Shown here: positions 28,710-37,900 of the stretch, piece by piece
Numbering within the stretch: the first letter of the stretch is position 1
Layout of the letters: each line of letters starts with the position of its first letter
Assembly (NCBI RefSeq): GCF_001427225.1
Contig: NZ_LMFH01000005.1
Span: 795,325-859,324, forward strand
Length of the DNA stretch: 64,000 bases
Origin: Lysobacter sp. Root494
GTDB lineage: Bacteria; Pseudomonadota; Gammaproteobacteria; Xanthomonadales; Xanthomonadaceae
Reading direction: 5' to 3'
The notes under the pieces: generated by a model
Told to the model about the DNA's origin: nothing
What the model saw: only the letters and a program-made list of their open reading frames with translations
The model's database searches: none
Translations under genes and position numbers: made by a program

Positions 28710-29939
28710 TGCCATGAACTTGCCGAGGATGCGTGCCAGGCCGATCCATTCGCCCGCGATCGTGCCGAAGCAGGTCAGCATGAAGTTGAGCAGCACGCGC
28801 GACACGCGATTACGGTACCAACCGCGCACCGTCTGGGCGTCGTCGCGAAGCGCGAGGAAGTCGGCATACGTCGGTTTGCGCAGACGCGCTTCGACGAGGG
28901 CGCTGAACGCGCCCGAAGGCATTGCCGGCCGGAACGGTTTGAAAGGCGCCGCCGCCGCGCCGGCGAGAATGCTCAAAGGATGTCCGCCGGCGAGTGCGCA
29001 CCCGATCGCGGTCAAGCCGGATGTAATCGCGATCCATTGCAGCAGCACGCCGGTACCGACTTCGAGCCCGCCGTGGCTGAAGCCCCAGGCCAGGCCGGCG
29101 ACAAGAATCGCCGAAAGCACGAGCGTGAACCACGGCACCTTGCTCTTGCGATGCACGATCTCCAGTTCCTCGCGGATGGCGGCCGGATCGCGGGTTTCCT
29201 CGCGCAGATGCTGCGCAAGGCCTTGGAGGTGGCCTGCGCCGACGACCGCCAACACTTCGCGCGCATCGCCGCTGGTTTCGCGCAGGCGCGCGGCCATGTA
29301 GCGGTCGCGCTCGGCGATCACGCCTTCGTACAACTCGGGGCTGCTGCTCGCGAATTCGCTGAAGCTGGCTTCGAGCATGTCGCCTTCCTTGAGCTTTTCG
29401 ATGTCTTCGGCGCCGACTTCCTCATTGGCGAACAGGCCCGCGACCAGTCCGCTGCCCAGCTTCATGCGACCCCAGAAACCCAGCTTCGCCGCGGCGCGCT
29501 TGAAGGTCAGGCCGACCTCGCGATCGATGAGATGCACGGGCAGCCCGCGTTCGCGTGCCTGGAGCACCGCCTGTTTGAGTTCCGCACCCGGTTCGATGCC
29601 CAGTTGCTCGGCGAGTCGGCGCTGGTACGCGGACAGCGCAAGGTTCGCCGCGAACATCGCGACGCGGCCGGTACGGATGACCTGGATGAGATCGAGTTTG
29701 GCGAGTGCCTCGGGGTCCGTGAGCGCCTGCAGTCGTGGCGGATCGAGTTCGACCGCAACGGCATCGAAGCGGCCGGTGCCGATCGCTTCGTTAACCGCAT
29801 CGATGCTGGCGCGCGACACGTGCGCGGTGCCCAGCAGGGTGTAGCGCACGCCGTCGCGTTCGACGATCGCGTGCGGTTGCGTGGTCAGGAAATTTTCGGG
29901 CGTTGCGGTGGCTTCAGCGGTCATCGACGAGTTCGGCAT
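28707..29939 (-). CDS. TraB/PrgY-family membrane protein
   Basis: About 410 residues. The N-terminal TraB domain has GTAHVSRASIDAVNEAI, VAVELDPPRLQAL and VVGAGHLQGL, which make up the conserved Glu/His metal-site-like pattern of the TraB/GumN/Tiki superfamily. The C-terminal third carries several hydrophobic helices (FTLVLSAILVAGLAWGF, VLLQWIAITSGLTAIGCALA, VLLNFMLTCFGTIAGEWI). The enterococcal PrgY member limits pheromone activity; function in gammaproteobacteria is unknown, possibly a membrane-bound peptidase. Start at 29939 or at an ATG five codons later; no strong ribosome site decides. Confidence 0.82.
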   Translation of the reverse strand: MPNSSMTAEATATPENFLTTQPHAIVERDGVRYTLLGTAHVSRASIDAVNEAIGTGRFDAVAVELDPPRLQALTDPEALAKLDLIQVIRTGRVAMFAANLALSAYQRRLAEQLGIEPGAELKQAVLQARERGLPVHLIDREVGLTFKRAAAKLGFWGRMKLGSGLVAGLFANEEVGAEDIEKLKEGDMLEASFSEFASSSPELYEGVIAERDRYMAARLRETSGDAREVLAVVGAGHLQGLAQHLREETRDPAAIREELEIVHRKSKVPWFTLVLSAILVAGLAWGFSHGGLEVGTGVLLQWIAITSGLTAIGCALAGGHPLSILAGAAAAPFKPFRPAMPSGAFSALVEARLRKPTYADFLALRDDAQTVRGWYRNRVSRVLLNFMLTCFGTIAGEWIGLARILGKFMA

Positions 29940-30046
29940 TGCGGCGGAACGCCACGTTTTTCGCGGCGGCCGCGCAGCATAGTCGTTCCAGCCATGCGTT
30001 GCCCGAAGCCGGATCCCGACTTCCGCAGCGCGGTTAAGCGGAATGC

Positions 30047-30985
30047 TCAGCAGAAGCCGTAGGGCAGGTTGGGACTGGACACGACGCGCTCTCCGACCGG
30101 CTCGCCTTGCAGGAAGCGCAGCGCAGCCGTGATCACGCCCGCATCGTCGGCAACCCGGTTGTGGCCCAGCCCGCGCGTGCTCAGCAGGCGCGATTCGGGC
30201 CAGAAGCGCGCGTAACGCTCGCCTTCCGACCATGGCACTTCGCGGTCTTCCACATCATGCACGATCAGGGCGGGGCGCCCGATGCGGGGGGCGTTGTTGT
30301 GCGCCTGCAGCTCGCTGGCGTCGAAGCGCATCGCCTGTTCGAAGCGCGCGAACATGCGGCGACCGAGATCGCCGGCCAGCCAGACGAAACGCGAGAAGCG
30401 CTCCACGGCCGCGAGCGGGTCCGCGGCAGGGGCGATCAGCACGGCGCGTTGCGCCTCCAGCCCACGCGCGAGCGCCAGCGCCGTGGCCGCGCCACCCAGC
30501 GAGTGCCCGATGACCGCCGCGGCGGGACCGAAGTGATGGCCAATCGCCAGCAGGTGGCAGGTGAAGTCGGGCAGGGTGGTGTGCGTGCCGCCACTGCGGC
30601 CATGGCCGGCCTGGTCGAAGGCAACCACCGCGTAGCCCGCGTCGCGAAGCGGTTTCACCCACGGACCGATGCGGGTGCCGTGACTGGACCATCCGTGCGC
30701 GAAAAGCACGTAAGGCTGTTGCTTCGGGTCGCCCCAGACGTAGGCATGGATGGGCGTGCCGTCGACGCTCAGGTCCAGCTCGGCGGCGCCGTACGTCGGG
30801 GCCGCCAGCGCACGAGCCCGTGACGAGGCGAAGGGTTGAGTGAATAGTGCTGCGGCCTTGCGGACCGCCGCTTCCGGCGCAAGCCACCCGCCGATCAGGA
30901 ATCCAAGTCGCACCGAATACAGCGACGCAAAGTTACGAACGATCGTGCTAATCGAGGGCGAGCGCTTGGAAAGTACCGTAGCCAT
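30047..30985 (-). CDS. Alpha/beta hydrolase
   Basis: A 312-residue serine hydrolase with nucleophile elbow GHSLGGAA, a candidate acid in VEDREVPW and histidine in LGHNRVADD; the oxyanion-hole region is LFAHGWSSHG. The N-terminal 60 residues are mildly hydrophobic. It follows the TetR gene by nine bases on the same strand. Codons 12-17 contain the same 15-base motif as the TetR promoter, so the start may be correct with an internal operator, or a later GTG at codon 25 may be used. Substrate unknown. Confidence 0.87.
   Translation of the reverse strand: MATVLSKRSPSISTIVRNFASLYSVRLGFLIGGWLAPEAAVRKAAALFTQPFASSRARALAAPTYGAAELDLSVDGTPIHAYVWGDPKQQPYVLFAHGWSSHGTRIGPWVKPLRDAGYAVVAFDQAGHGRSGGTHTTLPDFTCHLLAIGHHFGPAAAVIGHSLGGAATALALARGLEAQRAVLIAPAADPLAAVERFSRFVWLAGDLGRRMFARFEQAMRFDASELQAHNNAPRIGRPALIVHDVEDREVPWSEGERYARFWPESRLLSTRGLGHNRVADDAGVITAALRFLQGEPVGERVVSSPNLPYGFC
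30936..30950. promoter_or_regulatory. Candidate TetR operator, copy inside the hydrolase 5' end
   Basis: CGAACGATCGTGCTA is the exact reverse complement of the sequence 12-26 bases upstream of the TetR start. The core ACGATCGT is a perfect palindrome, as expected for a TetR dimer site. Confidence 0.45.
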
Positions 30986-30994
30986 GGGGCACCT

Positions 30995-31618
30995 CTAGGA
31001 ATCAGCGAGTGAGGGGGAATTGGCGGAGTTGGCGGCGAACCAGCGTTCGACCGCCTGTTCGCCGCGTGCGCGGGCGTGGTCGTAACCGAAGAGACCGGAT
31101 TTGTGGTGGACCATCAGCGGGATCGCGTAAAGCTCGAACGCATACTGTTCGACGTCTCCCGCGCGGAGATGGCCTTCGTCGACGGCCAGCTGGATCGCAC
31201 CGCGCAGGATGTCCTGCCAGCGCTGTTCGTTGCGGAGCACCTGGTCGTGCAGCGGACCTGGCCGATCGTCGAACTCGGTCACCGAGCCCAGCAGCACGCA
31301 GCCGCCGGTGTTGCCACGAACCCAGTCGAACCAGTTGTGCATTACCGCGCGCAGGCGCGGCAACCCACGGGGCTGGGAGAGGGCAGGAATGAAGACCGCC
31401 TCGCCGAAGCAACGCGCGGCATGCTCGAGAACCGCGAGCTGCAGGTCTTCGCGCGATCCGAAATGGGCGAAGACGCCGCTCTTTGACATGCCGACGGCTT
31501 GGGCGAGGGGACCGATCGACAGGCCTTCCACGCCGGAGAAGCGGGCGATCTCGTAGGCCCGTTCGACGATGGTTTCCCGGGTCGCGGCGCCTTTGGTGGT
31601 TGCGGTGACGGTGCTCAT
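30995..31618 (-). CDS. TetR-family transcriptional regulator
   Basis: A 207-residue regulator. The N-terminal HTH is intact (TRETIVERAYEIARFSGVEGLS, GPLAQAVGMSKSGVFAHFGS), followed by a ligand-binding domain with a WFDWVRGNTGGCVLLG segment typical of the TetR_C_6/YfiR-like group. It leads an operon with the alpha/beta hydrolase, nine bases downstream, and likely represses it in response to a hydrolase substrate or product. The ATG at 31618 is preferred because upstream in-frame codons overlap the next gene's territory and lack TetR similarity. Confidence 0.88.
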   Translation of the reverse strand: MSTVTATTKGAATRETIVERAYEIARFSGVEGLSIGPLAQAVGMSKSGVFAHFGSREDLQLAVLEHAARCFGEAVFIPALSQPRGLPRLRAVMHNWFDWVRGNTGGCVLLGSVTEFDDRPGPLHDQVLRNEQRWQDILRGAIQLAVDEGHLRAGDVEQYAFELYAIPLMVHHKSGLFGYDHARARGEQAVERWFAANSANSPSLADS

Positions 31619-31629
31619 GCTGCGGAAAA

Positions 31630-31644
31630 TAGCACGATCGTTCG
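31630..31644. promoter_or_regulatory. Candidate TetR operator, promoter copy
   Basis: TAGCACGATCGTTCG lies 12-26 bases upstream of the TetR ATG, over the probable promoter or ribosome site. The same 15 bases recur, inverted, inside the start of the downstream hydrolase gene. Confidence 0.55.
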
Positions 31645-31682
31645 GACGTTGCTTGCCGTCCGTCGGACGCCGAGCCTCTCGC

Positions 31683-32204
31683 TCAGGCAGGCGCACCGGC
31701 GCCCGGTCCCAGCGCCCGCTGCATGAACACCGTGTCCAGCCAGCGACCGTGCTTAAGGCCGATTCCGGGAAATGCACCGATGTGACGGAAGCCGAAGCGT
31801 TCGTGCAGCCGGATCGAGCCGGTGTTCGCGGTTTCGCCGATCACCGCGACCATCTGGCGGAAGCCTCGTGACTCGCAGTCCGCGATCAACCGGCCGAGCA
31901 GGGCCGAGCCGATGCCGCGTCCCTGCCAGTCCGCAGCCACGTAGACCGAATTCTCGACAGTGAAGCGGTAGCCGATCCGTGCACGGAAACTGCTGGCATA
32001 GGCATAGCCGGCGATCTGCCCATCGACCTCGGCGACCAGGTATGGATAACCAGCTTCAACGATCCCCTGCATCCGGCGACGCATCTCGGCTTCGTCCGGC
32101 GCGTCGTATTCGTACGTGTTGACGAAATCGCGCACCTCGGCCGCGTAGATCACGGTGATCGCGGCGATGTCGGCTTCGCAGGCCGCGCGAATGGCAGGTA
32201 GCAC
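31683..32204 (-). CDS. GNAT N-acetyltransferase, phosphinothricin-acetyltransferase-like
   Basis: A 173-residue acetyl-CoA-dependent N-acetyltransferase. The acetyl-CoA loop is DWQGRGIGSALLGRL, and NTYEYDAPDEAEMRRRM and HERFGFRHIGAFPGIGLKHGRW match the Pat/MnaT branch that acetylates phosphinothricin, methionine sulfoximine or methionine sulfone. It begins 12 bases after aguB, so it is probably cotranscribed with the agmatine pathway; an amine substrate from that pathway is a speculation worth testing. Confidence 0.87.
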   Translation of the reverse strand: MLPAIRAACEADIAAITVIYAAEVRDFVNTYEYDAPDEAEMRRRMQGIVEAGYPYLVAEVDGQIAGYAYASSFRARIGYRFTVENSVYVAADWQGRGIGSALLGRLIADCESRGFRQMVAVIGETANTGSIRLHERFGFRHIGAFPGIGLKHGRWLDTVFMQRALGPGAGAPA

Positions 32205-32216
32205 TGGAGCCTGGCC

Positions 32217-33104
32217 TCAGTCGCGATAGCGCTTCAGCAGGTCGCCGTAGGCATCGATGCGCCGGTCGCGCAGGAACGGCCAGATGCGGCGCACGTGCTC
32301 GCTGCGCTCCATGTCGACCTCGCACATCAGGATTTCGGGATCGTTCTGGTTGGCTTCGGCGAGGAATTCGCCCTGCGGTCCGAGCACATGGCTCGAGCCC
32401 CAGAACTGGATGCCCGAAGTTCCCATCGGCGAAGGCTCGTGTCCGACGCGATTGCAGGACAGCACCGGCAACCCGTTGGCGACGGCGTGCCCGCGATGGC
32501 TGAGGATCCACGCGTTGCGCTGGCGATCCTTCTCCGGCTGCCCGTCGTCCGGATCCCAACCGATCGCGGTCGGATAGAGCAGCAGTTCCGCACCGGCGAG
32601 CGCCATCAGGCGCGCGCCTTCGGGGTACCACTGGTCCCAGCACACCATCACGCCGAGGCGGCCGACCGAGGTGTTGATCGGTTCGAAGCCGATGTCGCCC
32701 GGCGTGAAGTAGAACTTCTCGTAGAAGCCCGGGTCGTCCGGAATGTGCATCTTGCGGTACTTGCCCGCGGTGGAGCCGTCCTTTTCGAAGACAACGGCGG
32801 TGTTGTGGTACAGGCCGGTCGCGCGCTTCTCGAACAGCGAACTCACCAGCACCACGCCGTGCTCCTTCGCGAGCTTGCCGAGGCGTTCCGTGCTCGGGCC
32901 CGGGATCGTTTCGGCGAGGTCGAATTCGCACACGTTCTCGTGCTGGCAGAAGTAGGGACCGTTGTGGAGTTCCTGCAGGAGGACCAACTGCGCGCCGCGC
33001 TTCGCCGCTTCAGCCACGCGCGCTTCGATCACGGCGAGGTTCGCATCGGCATCGCCGTGGTTGCGCTCCTGGATCAGGGCGACGGGCAAGGTGGTCTTCT
33101 TCAT
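32217..33104 (-). CDS. aguB: N-carbamoylputrescine amidase
   Basis: Hydrolyses N-carbamoylputrescine to putrescine, CO2 and ammonia. The 295-residue nitrilase-fold enzyme has the Glu-Lys-Cys triad in LLQELHNGPYF, KYRKMHIPDD and GVMVCWDQWYPE, and the family-typical YFTPGDIGF loop. aguA lies upstream on the same strand, 132 bases away, giving the two-step agmatine to putrescine route. An acetyltransferase gene follows at once. Confidence 0.95.
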   Translation of the reverse strand: MKKTTLPVALIQERNHGDADANLAVIEARVAEAAKRGAQLVLLQELHNGPYFCQHENVCEFDLAETIPGPSTERLGKLAKEHGVVLVSSLFEKRATGLYHNTAVVFEKDGSTAGKYRKMHIPDDPGFYEKFYFTPGDIGFEPINTSVGRLGVMVCWDQWYPEGARLMALAGAELLLYPTAIGWDPDDGQPEKDRQRNAWILSHRGHAVANGLPVLSCNRVGHEPSPMGTSGIQFWGSSHVLGPQGEFLAEANQNDPEILMCEVDMERSEHVRRIWPFLRDRRIDAYGDLLKRYRD

Positions 33105-33236
33105 GGCCGATGCGGCTCCGTGATCAATTCGATGATTGTAGTTGGCGCCATGCGCACGGCGGGTTGCACCTGCCGGTTCGCGCCTACGCCTTGTCGTGAG
33201 TCGCGAGCACTGCTTCAGCTCCGCAATTGCCTTCGG

Positions 33237-34277
33237 TTATTCCTGCCTCACGAGCCCGGCAGGCAACTGCATCGTGATGCAATGCAGGCTGCCGTTCTGC
33301 CAGATCAGCGGGCGGCAGGGCACGGCGATCACTTCGCGATCGGGAAACGCTTCCGCCAGCACGGCCTGTGCGGGGGAGTCTGCTTCGTCGCCGTACGCCG
33401 GCATCAGCACAGCGCCATTAATGATGAGGAAGTTGGCGTAGCTCGCCGCAAGCCGGCGCCCCTCGTCGACGATCGGCCTGGCCCACGGCAGTGGGAACAA
33501 GCGGTACGGCTTGCCTTCGCGGGTGCGCAGCGCGGCGATCTCGTCGGCCATCGCCTTGAGTTCCGCATAGTGCGAGTCCGAAGGGTCTTCGCACGCCTGG
33601 AAAACGATCGCGTCCGGTCCGGCGAAGCGGGCGAGGGTGTCGATGTGGGCGTCGGTGTCGTCACCCTCTAGGTAGCCGTGATCCAGCCAGAGCACTCGGT
33701 CCTGGTGCAGCCAGCTGGCCAGCCGGCGGGTGATCTCTTCGCGGCCAGCCGTCGGGTGGCGTTCGCGTAGGCACTGCCAGGTGCTCAGCAAAGTGCCTTC
33801 ACCGTCGGTCTCGATCGCGCCGCCTTCCAACGCAAAATCAATAGGTTGGCGTGCACTGTTCAAGAAGGTTCCAGTTTCGTCGAGGTGCTCGATCAACTGG
33901 TCGTCGCGGCTTGCTTCGAACTTGCCACCCCAACCCGTGAAACGGAAATCCAGCAGCCGGAAACCGCCGCCGTCGCGCAGGGAAATGGGCCCGGAATCGC
34001 GCAGCCAGGTGTCGTCGTATGCGGCGGGAACGAAGCGCACACGCGACAGGTCCACGCGCGCCGAACGCAGGCGCGCCTCCGCATAGGTCTGCAGGTCGTC
34101 ATCGGCGACGCAGATCAGCACCGGCTCGAACCGCGTGATCGCGGCCACCAGGGCGATGTAGGTCTCCTCGACTTCGCCCAGGCGATCGGCCCAGTCGGTT
34201 TCCGCATGGGGCCAGGCAATCAGGATGGCGGACTGGGGTTCCCATTCCGCGGGGAAACGAGGGGGAGCTGGATTCAT
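33237..34277 (-). CDS. aguA: Agmatine deiminase
   Basis: Converts agmatine to N-carbamoylputrescine and ammonia. A 346-residue guanidino-group-modifying enzyme: DTWLRDSGPI and WGGKFEAS in the N-terminal half, the LEGGAIETDGEGTLLST motif, DGYLEGDDTDAHID-type histidine region (written here HGYLEGDDTDAHID), and the catalytic cysteine near the C-terminus in NGSLHCITMQ. The ATG at 34277 (MNPAPPRFPAEWEPQ) is preferred over a longer frame that would run through the terminator upstream. Confidence 0.95.
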   Translation of the reverse strand: MNPAPPRFPAEWEPQSAILIAWPHAETDWADRLGEVEETYIALVAAITRFEPVLICVADDDLQTYAEARLRSARVDLSRVRFVPAAYDDTWLRDSGPISLRDGGGFRLLDFRFTGWGGKFEASRDDQLIEHLDETGTFLNSARQPIDFALEGGAIETDGEGTLLSTWQCLRERHPTAGREEITRRLASWLHQDRVLWLDHGYLEGDDTDAHIDTLARFAGPDAIVFQACEDPSDSHYAELKAMADEIAALRTREGKPYRLFPLPWARPIVDEGRRLAASYANFLIINGAVLMPAYGDEADSPAQAVLAEAFPDREVIAVPCRPLIWQNGSLHCITMQLPAGLVRQE

Positions 34278-34293
34278 CGTGTGCGCGAACAAA

Positions 34294-34325
34294 CAAAAGA
34301 AAACGGCGGGCATGATACCCGCCGT
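34294..34325 (-). terminator. Terminator of the small exported protein gene
   Basis: On the minus strand, ACGGCGGG / CCCGCCGT form an 8-base stem (34303-34325) with a 7-base loop, followed by TTTTCTTTTG. It lies about 40 bases past the stop of the gene at 34368 and just before aguA. Confidence 0.8.
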
Positions 34326-34367
34326 GATGGATTGGCCCGTTGTATGCGGTGGTAGCCGCGCAGCCGG

Positions 34368-34694
34368 TTACTTCACCGGAGGCTTCGGGCCGATTTCCTG
34401 CTCGTCGGCCTTGTTGGCCACGACGTCGATCACGCGGCTCTTTTCGAAGTAGACGGTGAACGCGGGATAGACCCAGCGGTTGATCGTCGGCCACTGGCGC
34501 TTCTGGCCGCCGCGAGGATCGAGTTTGTCGGACGGCGCGCCGTACCTGGCTTCGACCTGGGCCATGGTCTGGCCACGGGTAGGCATGGTGGATTTGTTCT
34601 CTTCCTTGACGCGGTCGACCAGTAGCGTCTCCGCCGAAACGGCGCCCGCCAGGGCGAGCAGGGCGAACATCGGAATCGCTTTCCAGGCTTTCAT
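34368..34694 (-). CDS. Small exported protein, BamE/OmlA-like
   Basis: A 108-residue protein with a cleavable signal peptide (AIPMFALLALAGAVSA, cleavage about residue 21). The mature part has TRGQTMAQVEARYGAPSDK and RWVYPAFTVYFEKSRVIDV, resembling the small alpha-beta fold of BamE/OmlA proteins (G-x-T-x-x-x-V-x-x-x-x-G-x-P pattern). It lacks a lipobox, so it is not BamE itself. Probably periplasmic; function unknown. Confidence 0.8.
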   Translation of the reverse strand: MKAWKAIPMFALLALAGAVSAETLLVDRVKEENKSTMPTRGQTMAQVEARYGAPSDKLDPRGGQKRQWPTINRWVYPAFTVYFEKSRVIDVVANKADEQEIGPKPPVK

Positions 34695-34811
34695 GGCTGT
34701 CACTCCCCAGTGGACGTCGAATTGTACGCACAAGCCTGCGTACAGCGGCAGCAAGACGCCGTCACGGTTTTGCATCGCAGGTGTGCATGCACCCCAGGTC
34801 CCTGAAACGCG

Positions 34812-34833
34812 AAAAGCCGCCTTGCGGCGGCCT
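34812..34833 (-). terminator. Terminator of rpmJ
   Basis: On the minus strand, AAGGCCGCC with GGCGGCTT form a GC-rich stem with a GCAA-type loop and a TTTT tail, about 25 bases after the rpmJ stop. Confidence 0.75.
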
Positions 34834-34858
34834 TCCTGCGAACCGGGAACGCTGGCGC

Positions 34859-34984
34859 TTAGCGCTGGCGAGCCTTGAAGCGCGGGTTCGACTTGCAGAT
34901 CACGAAGACCTTGCCACGACGGCGGACGACCTTGCAGTCGCGGTGACGGGCCTTCGCCGACTTCAGGGAGGACAGGACCTTCAT
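34859..34984 (-). CDS. rpmJ: 50S ribosomal protein L36, zinc-free type
   Basis: A 41-residue basic protein, [17 protein letters not shown] followed by [17 protein letters not shown]. It matches the YkgO-type (C-minus) L36: two of the four zinc ligands of classical L36 are replaced (first Cys by His, final His by Phe). In bacteria with both types the zinc-free copy replaces the zinc one when zinc is scarce; whether a second rpmJ exists here is unknown. A good promoter lies upstream at 35041-35070, with no obvious Zur box. Confidence 0.93.
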   Translation of the reverse strand: MKVLSSLKSAKARHRDCKVVRRRGKVFVICKSNPRFKARQR

Positions 34985-35040
34985 GACAAACCTCGGACGA
35001 AAAATGGATGGAAACGGGTTGGAGCGGAACGAAGCCCGCG

Positions 35041-35070
35041 ATTCTAGCCGACAAATTATTGAAGGATCAA
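35041..35070 (-). promoter_or_regulatory. Sigma-70 promoter of rpmJ
   Basis: On the minus strand: -35 TTGATC (35065-35070), 18-base spacer, -10 TAGAAT (35041-35046), about 57 bases from the rpmJ start codon. Confidence 0.6.
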
Positions 35071-35203
35071 GTGGTTGCGTGCCCTGAACCGGAGGCGCGA
35101 CCACGTGCCGTAATTCCGGAGCATCCGCCGAGCAGCTGTGGGCTACAGAGCGTATTCCGCCCCTGGCGGCGGTTTGCTTCGGACCTCCCTTCATAATGGA
35201 CGC

Positions 35204-35875
35204 ATGACTGACACCATTCCCGTACTCACCATCGACGGCCCTTCCGGCTCCGGCAAGGGCACCATCAGCCGCCTCGTGGCGCAGCGTCTGGGCTGGCATT
35301 ACCTGGATTCCGGGGCTCTTTACCGTGCGGTCGGCGTCGCTGCCGGGTGGGGCGCGATCGATCTCGATGACCATGCGGCCCTGGTCCGCTGCGCGTTCGA
35401 CACGCGGATCGAGTTCCACGACGACGGCAACGAACTGCGGGTGCTGGTCAATGGCCTCGACGCCACCGACGAACTCCGGACCGAAACCGCTGGTGCCGCG
35501 GCTTCCGCCATCGCCGCTATACCCGAAGTCCGGTCGGGGCTGAAAGACCGCCAGCGGGCCTTCCGCCAGCCGCCGGGCCTGGTCGCGGACGGACGGGACA
35601 TGGGGACCGTGATCTTCCCGGATGCACCCTTCAAGGTATTCCTCACCGCCAGCGCGGAGGAAAGGGCAGAAAGGCGCTATAAGCAGTTGATGGAAAAAGG
35701 AGTTTCCGTTACATTAAGCGGTCTGCTGCGGGAGATTCTCGCCCGCGATGCCCGTGACGCCCAGCGTTCCGTGGCGCCGCTACGACCGGCCGATGACGCC
35801 GTCCGTATCGACACTACCGGGCTGGGGATCGAAACGGTCGTCGAGCAGGTGCTGGCTTTATTGCCCAGGCCCTGA
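35204..35875 (+). CDS. cmk: Cytidylate kinase
   Basis: Phosphorylates CMP and dCMP. The 223-residue protein has the P-loop GPSGSGKGT at residues 12-20, the CMP-site motifs [12 protein letters not shown] and [12 protein letters not shown], and the lid RDARDAQR. Starts at ATG 35204 just downstream of a CATAAT -10-like box (35192-35197), so the transcript may have almost no leader. It precedes rpsA, the conserved cmk-rpsA-ihf order of gammaproteobacteria. Confidence 0.95.
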   Translation: MTDTIPVLTIDGPSGSGKGTISRLVAQRLGWHYLDSGALYRAVGVAAGWGAIDLDDHAALVRCAFDTRIEFHDDGNELRVLVNGLDATDELRTETAGAAASAIAAIPEVRSGLKDRQRAFRQPPGLVADGRDMGTVIFPDAPFKVFLTASAEERAERRYKQLMEKGVSVTLSGLLREILARDARDAQRSVAPLRPADDAVRIDTTGLGIETVVEQVLALLPRP

Positions 35876-36051
35876 GCGAGCCACTCGCGCGGCAGACAAG
35901 GCCCCGTCGCAATCGTGCGAAGGGATTTCCATCCATTGGTGCATCAATCCCGATAGCACCGCACAACGGGTGGGTCGCCGGATCCTGGCGGACTCGATCG
36001 AGTCCCCGTCCCCCGTCTGCGACCCGTGTGTTCAACCGAGTATTTTTTCTA

Positions 36052-37740
36052 ATGACCGAATCATTTGCCGAACTGTTTGAACAGAGCCAGACCAATCTGG
36101 CGAAGCTGAAGCCGGGCTCCATCGTCATCGGTACCGTCGTCGAAGTCCGCGGCGACGTAGTGGTGATCAATGCCGGCCTCAAGTCCGAGGGCATCGTGCC
36201 CATCGAACAGTTCCGTAACGACGCAGGCGAAATCGACGTCGGCGTGGGCGACGAAGTGAAGGTCGCCCTCGACTCCATCGAGAATGGCTTTGGCGAAACC
36301 GTGCTGTCGCGCGAGAAGGCCAAGCGTTCGATGGTGTGGGATGAGCTCGAAGAAGCCCTGCAGGCCAACGCCACCATCACCGGCCGCATCAGCGGCAAGG
36401 TCAAGGGTGGTTTCACCGTCGACATCAAGGACGTCCGTGGCTTCCTGCCCGGTTCGCTGGTCGACGTGCGCCCGGTGCGCGACTCTTCGTACCTCGAAGG
36501 CAAGGAGCTTGAGTTCAAGCTCATCAAGCTCGATCGCAAGCGCAACAACATCGTCGTCTCCCGCCGTGCGGTGGTCGAGAGCGAACATTCGGAAGAGCGC
36601 GAACAGCTGCTCGAGAAGCTCGTCGAAGGCGCAGTGCTGAAGGGCGTGGTCAAGAACCTCACCGATTACGGCGCGTTCGTCGACCTCGGCGGCATCGACG
36701 GCTTGCTGCACATCACCGACATGGCCTGGAAGCGCGTGCGTCATCCGAGCGAAGTGGTCGAAGTCGGCCAGGAGCTCGACGTCCGCGTGCTCAAGTACGA
36801 CCGCGAGCGCAACCGCGTCAGCCTCGGCCTGAAGCAGCTGGGCGAGGATCCGTGGGACAACATCGCGCGTCGCTACCCGGCCAATACCCGCGTGTTCGGC
36901 AAGGTCTCCAACGTCACCGATTACGGCGCGTTCGTCGAGATCGAGCCGGGCGTCGAAGGCCTGGTGCACGTCTCCGAAATGGATTGGACCAACAAGAACG
37001 TCAACCCGTCGAAGATCGTGCAGGTCGGCGACGAAGTCCAGGTCATGGTCCTCGACGTGGACGAAGAGCGTCGCCGTATCTCGCTGGGCATGAAGCAGGT
37101 CACCAGCAATCCGTGGGAAACCTTCGCGGCCATCCACAAGAAGAACGACAAGGTGTCGGGCCAGATCAAGTCGATCACCGACTTCGGCATCTTCATCGGC
37201 CTGGACGGCGGCATCGACGGCCTTGTGCACCTGTCCGACCTCAGCTGGAACACCACCGGCGAAGACGTGGCGCGCAACTACAAGAAGGGCGACACGCTGG
37301 AAGCCGTGGTCCTGGCCGTTGACCCGGAACGCGAGCGCATCTCGCTCGGCGTCAAGCAGCTCGAACAGGACCCGATGGGCCAGTACGTGGCTACCAACGC
37401 CAAGGGTTCGATCGTGAAGGGCACCGTGAAGGAAGTCGATGCCAAGGGAGCGACCGTCGAGCTGGAAGGTGGCGTGGAAGGCTACATCGCCGCCCGCGAC
37501 ATCTCCCACGATCGCGTGGACGATGCCAGCAAGGTGCTGAAGGTCGGCGACGAGATCGAAGCCAAGATCGTTGGCTCGGACCGCAAGGGCCGCAGCATGC
37601 AGCTGTCGATCAAGGCGAAGGATCAGGCCGAGCAGGCCGAAGCCCTTGCCGACTACAACCGCTCTGCCGCGGATGCATCCAGCGGTACCACCAGGCTGGG
37701 CGCGCTGCTGCGCGAACAACTGGGCAACAAGGGCGAGTAA
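36052..37740 (+). CDS. rpsA: 30S ribosomal protein S1
   Basis: A 562-residue RNA-binding protein that brings mRNA to the ribosome. It has six S1 repeats, with clear units such as [41 protein letters not shown] and [24 protein letters not shown] at 36052 ([12 protein letters not shown]) matches the family start. The 176-base leader after cmk ends in a T-rich run (TATTTTTTCTA) rather than a strong Shine-Dalgarno, as is usual for rpsA, whose own translation is autoregulated in E. coli. Confidence 0.97.
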   Translation: MTESFAELFEQSQTNLAKLKPGSIVIGTVVEVRGDVVVINAGLKSEGIVPIEQFRNDAGEIDVGVGDEVKVALDSIENGFGETVLSREKAKRSMVWDELEEALQANATITGRISGKVKGGFTVDIKDVRGFLPGSLVDVRPVRDSSYLEGKELEFKLIKLDRKRNNIVVSRRAVVESEHSEEREQLLEKLVEGAVLKGVVKNLTDYGAFVDLGGIDGLLHITDMAWKRVRHPSEVVEVGQELDVRVLKYDRERNRVSLGLKQLGEDPWDNIARRYPANTRVFGKVSNVTDYGAFVEIEPGVEGLVHVSEMDWTNKNVNPSKIVQVGDEVQVMVLDVDEERRRISLGMKQVTSNPWETFAAIHKKNDKVSGQIKSITDFGIFIGLDGGIDGLVHLSDLSWNTTGEDVARNYKKGDTLEAVVLAVDPERERISLGVKQLEQDPMGQYVATNAKGSIVKGTVKEVDAKGATVELEGGVEGYIAARDISHDRVDDASKVLKVGDEIEAKIVGSDRKGRSMQLSIKAKDQAEQAEALADYNRSAADASSGTTRLGALLREQLGNKGE

Positions 37741-37771
37741 TCGCCAACTTGTTGTAAGTTGTTGAAACAAC

Positions 37772-37799
37772 GAGGGCGGCCCGGCATGCCGGGTCGCCT
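37772..37799 (+). terminator. Possible terminator hairpin after rpsA
   Basis: GGCGGCCCGGC and GCCGGGTCGCC fold into a long stem with one mismatch around CATG, followed by TTCGG. The tail is poor in T, so termination here is uncertain. Confidence 0.45.
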
Positions 37800-37900
37800 T
37801 CGGTCTGTAAGACGATCGGCATCCGTTGTGAATCTCGGAGTCGATCGAAGGAGGGCGCGAGGGGGCGTCCGCCTGGCAGTCAGGGGAGTAAAGCCACGTC

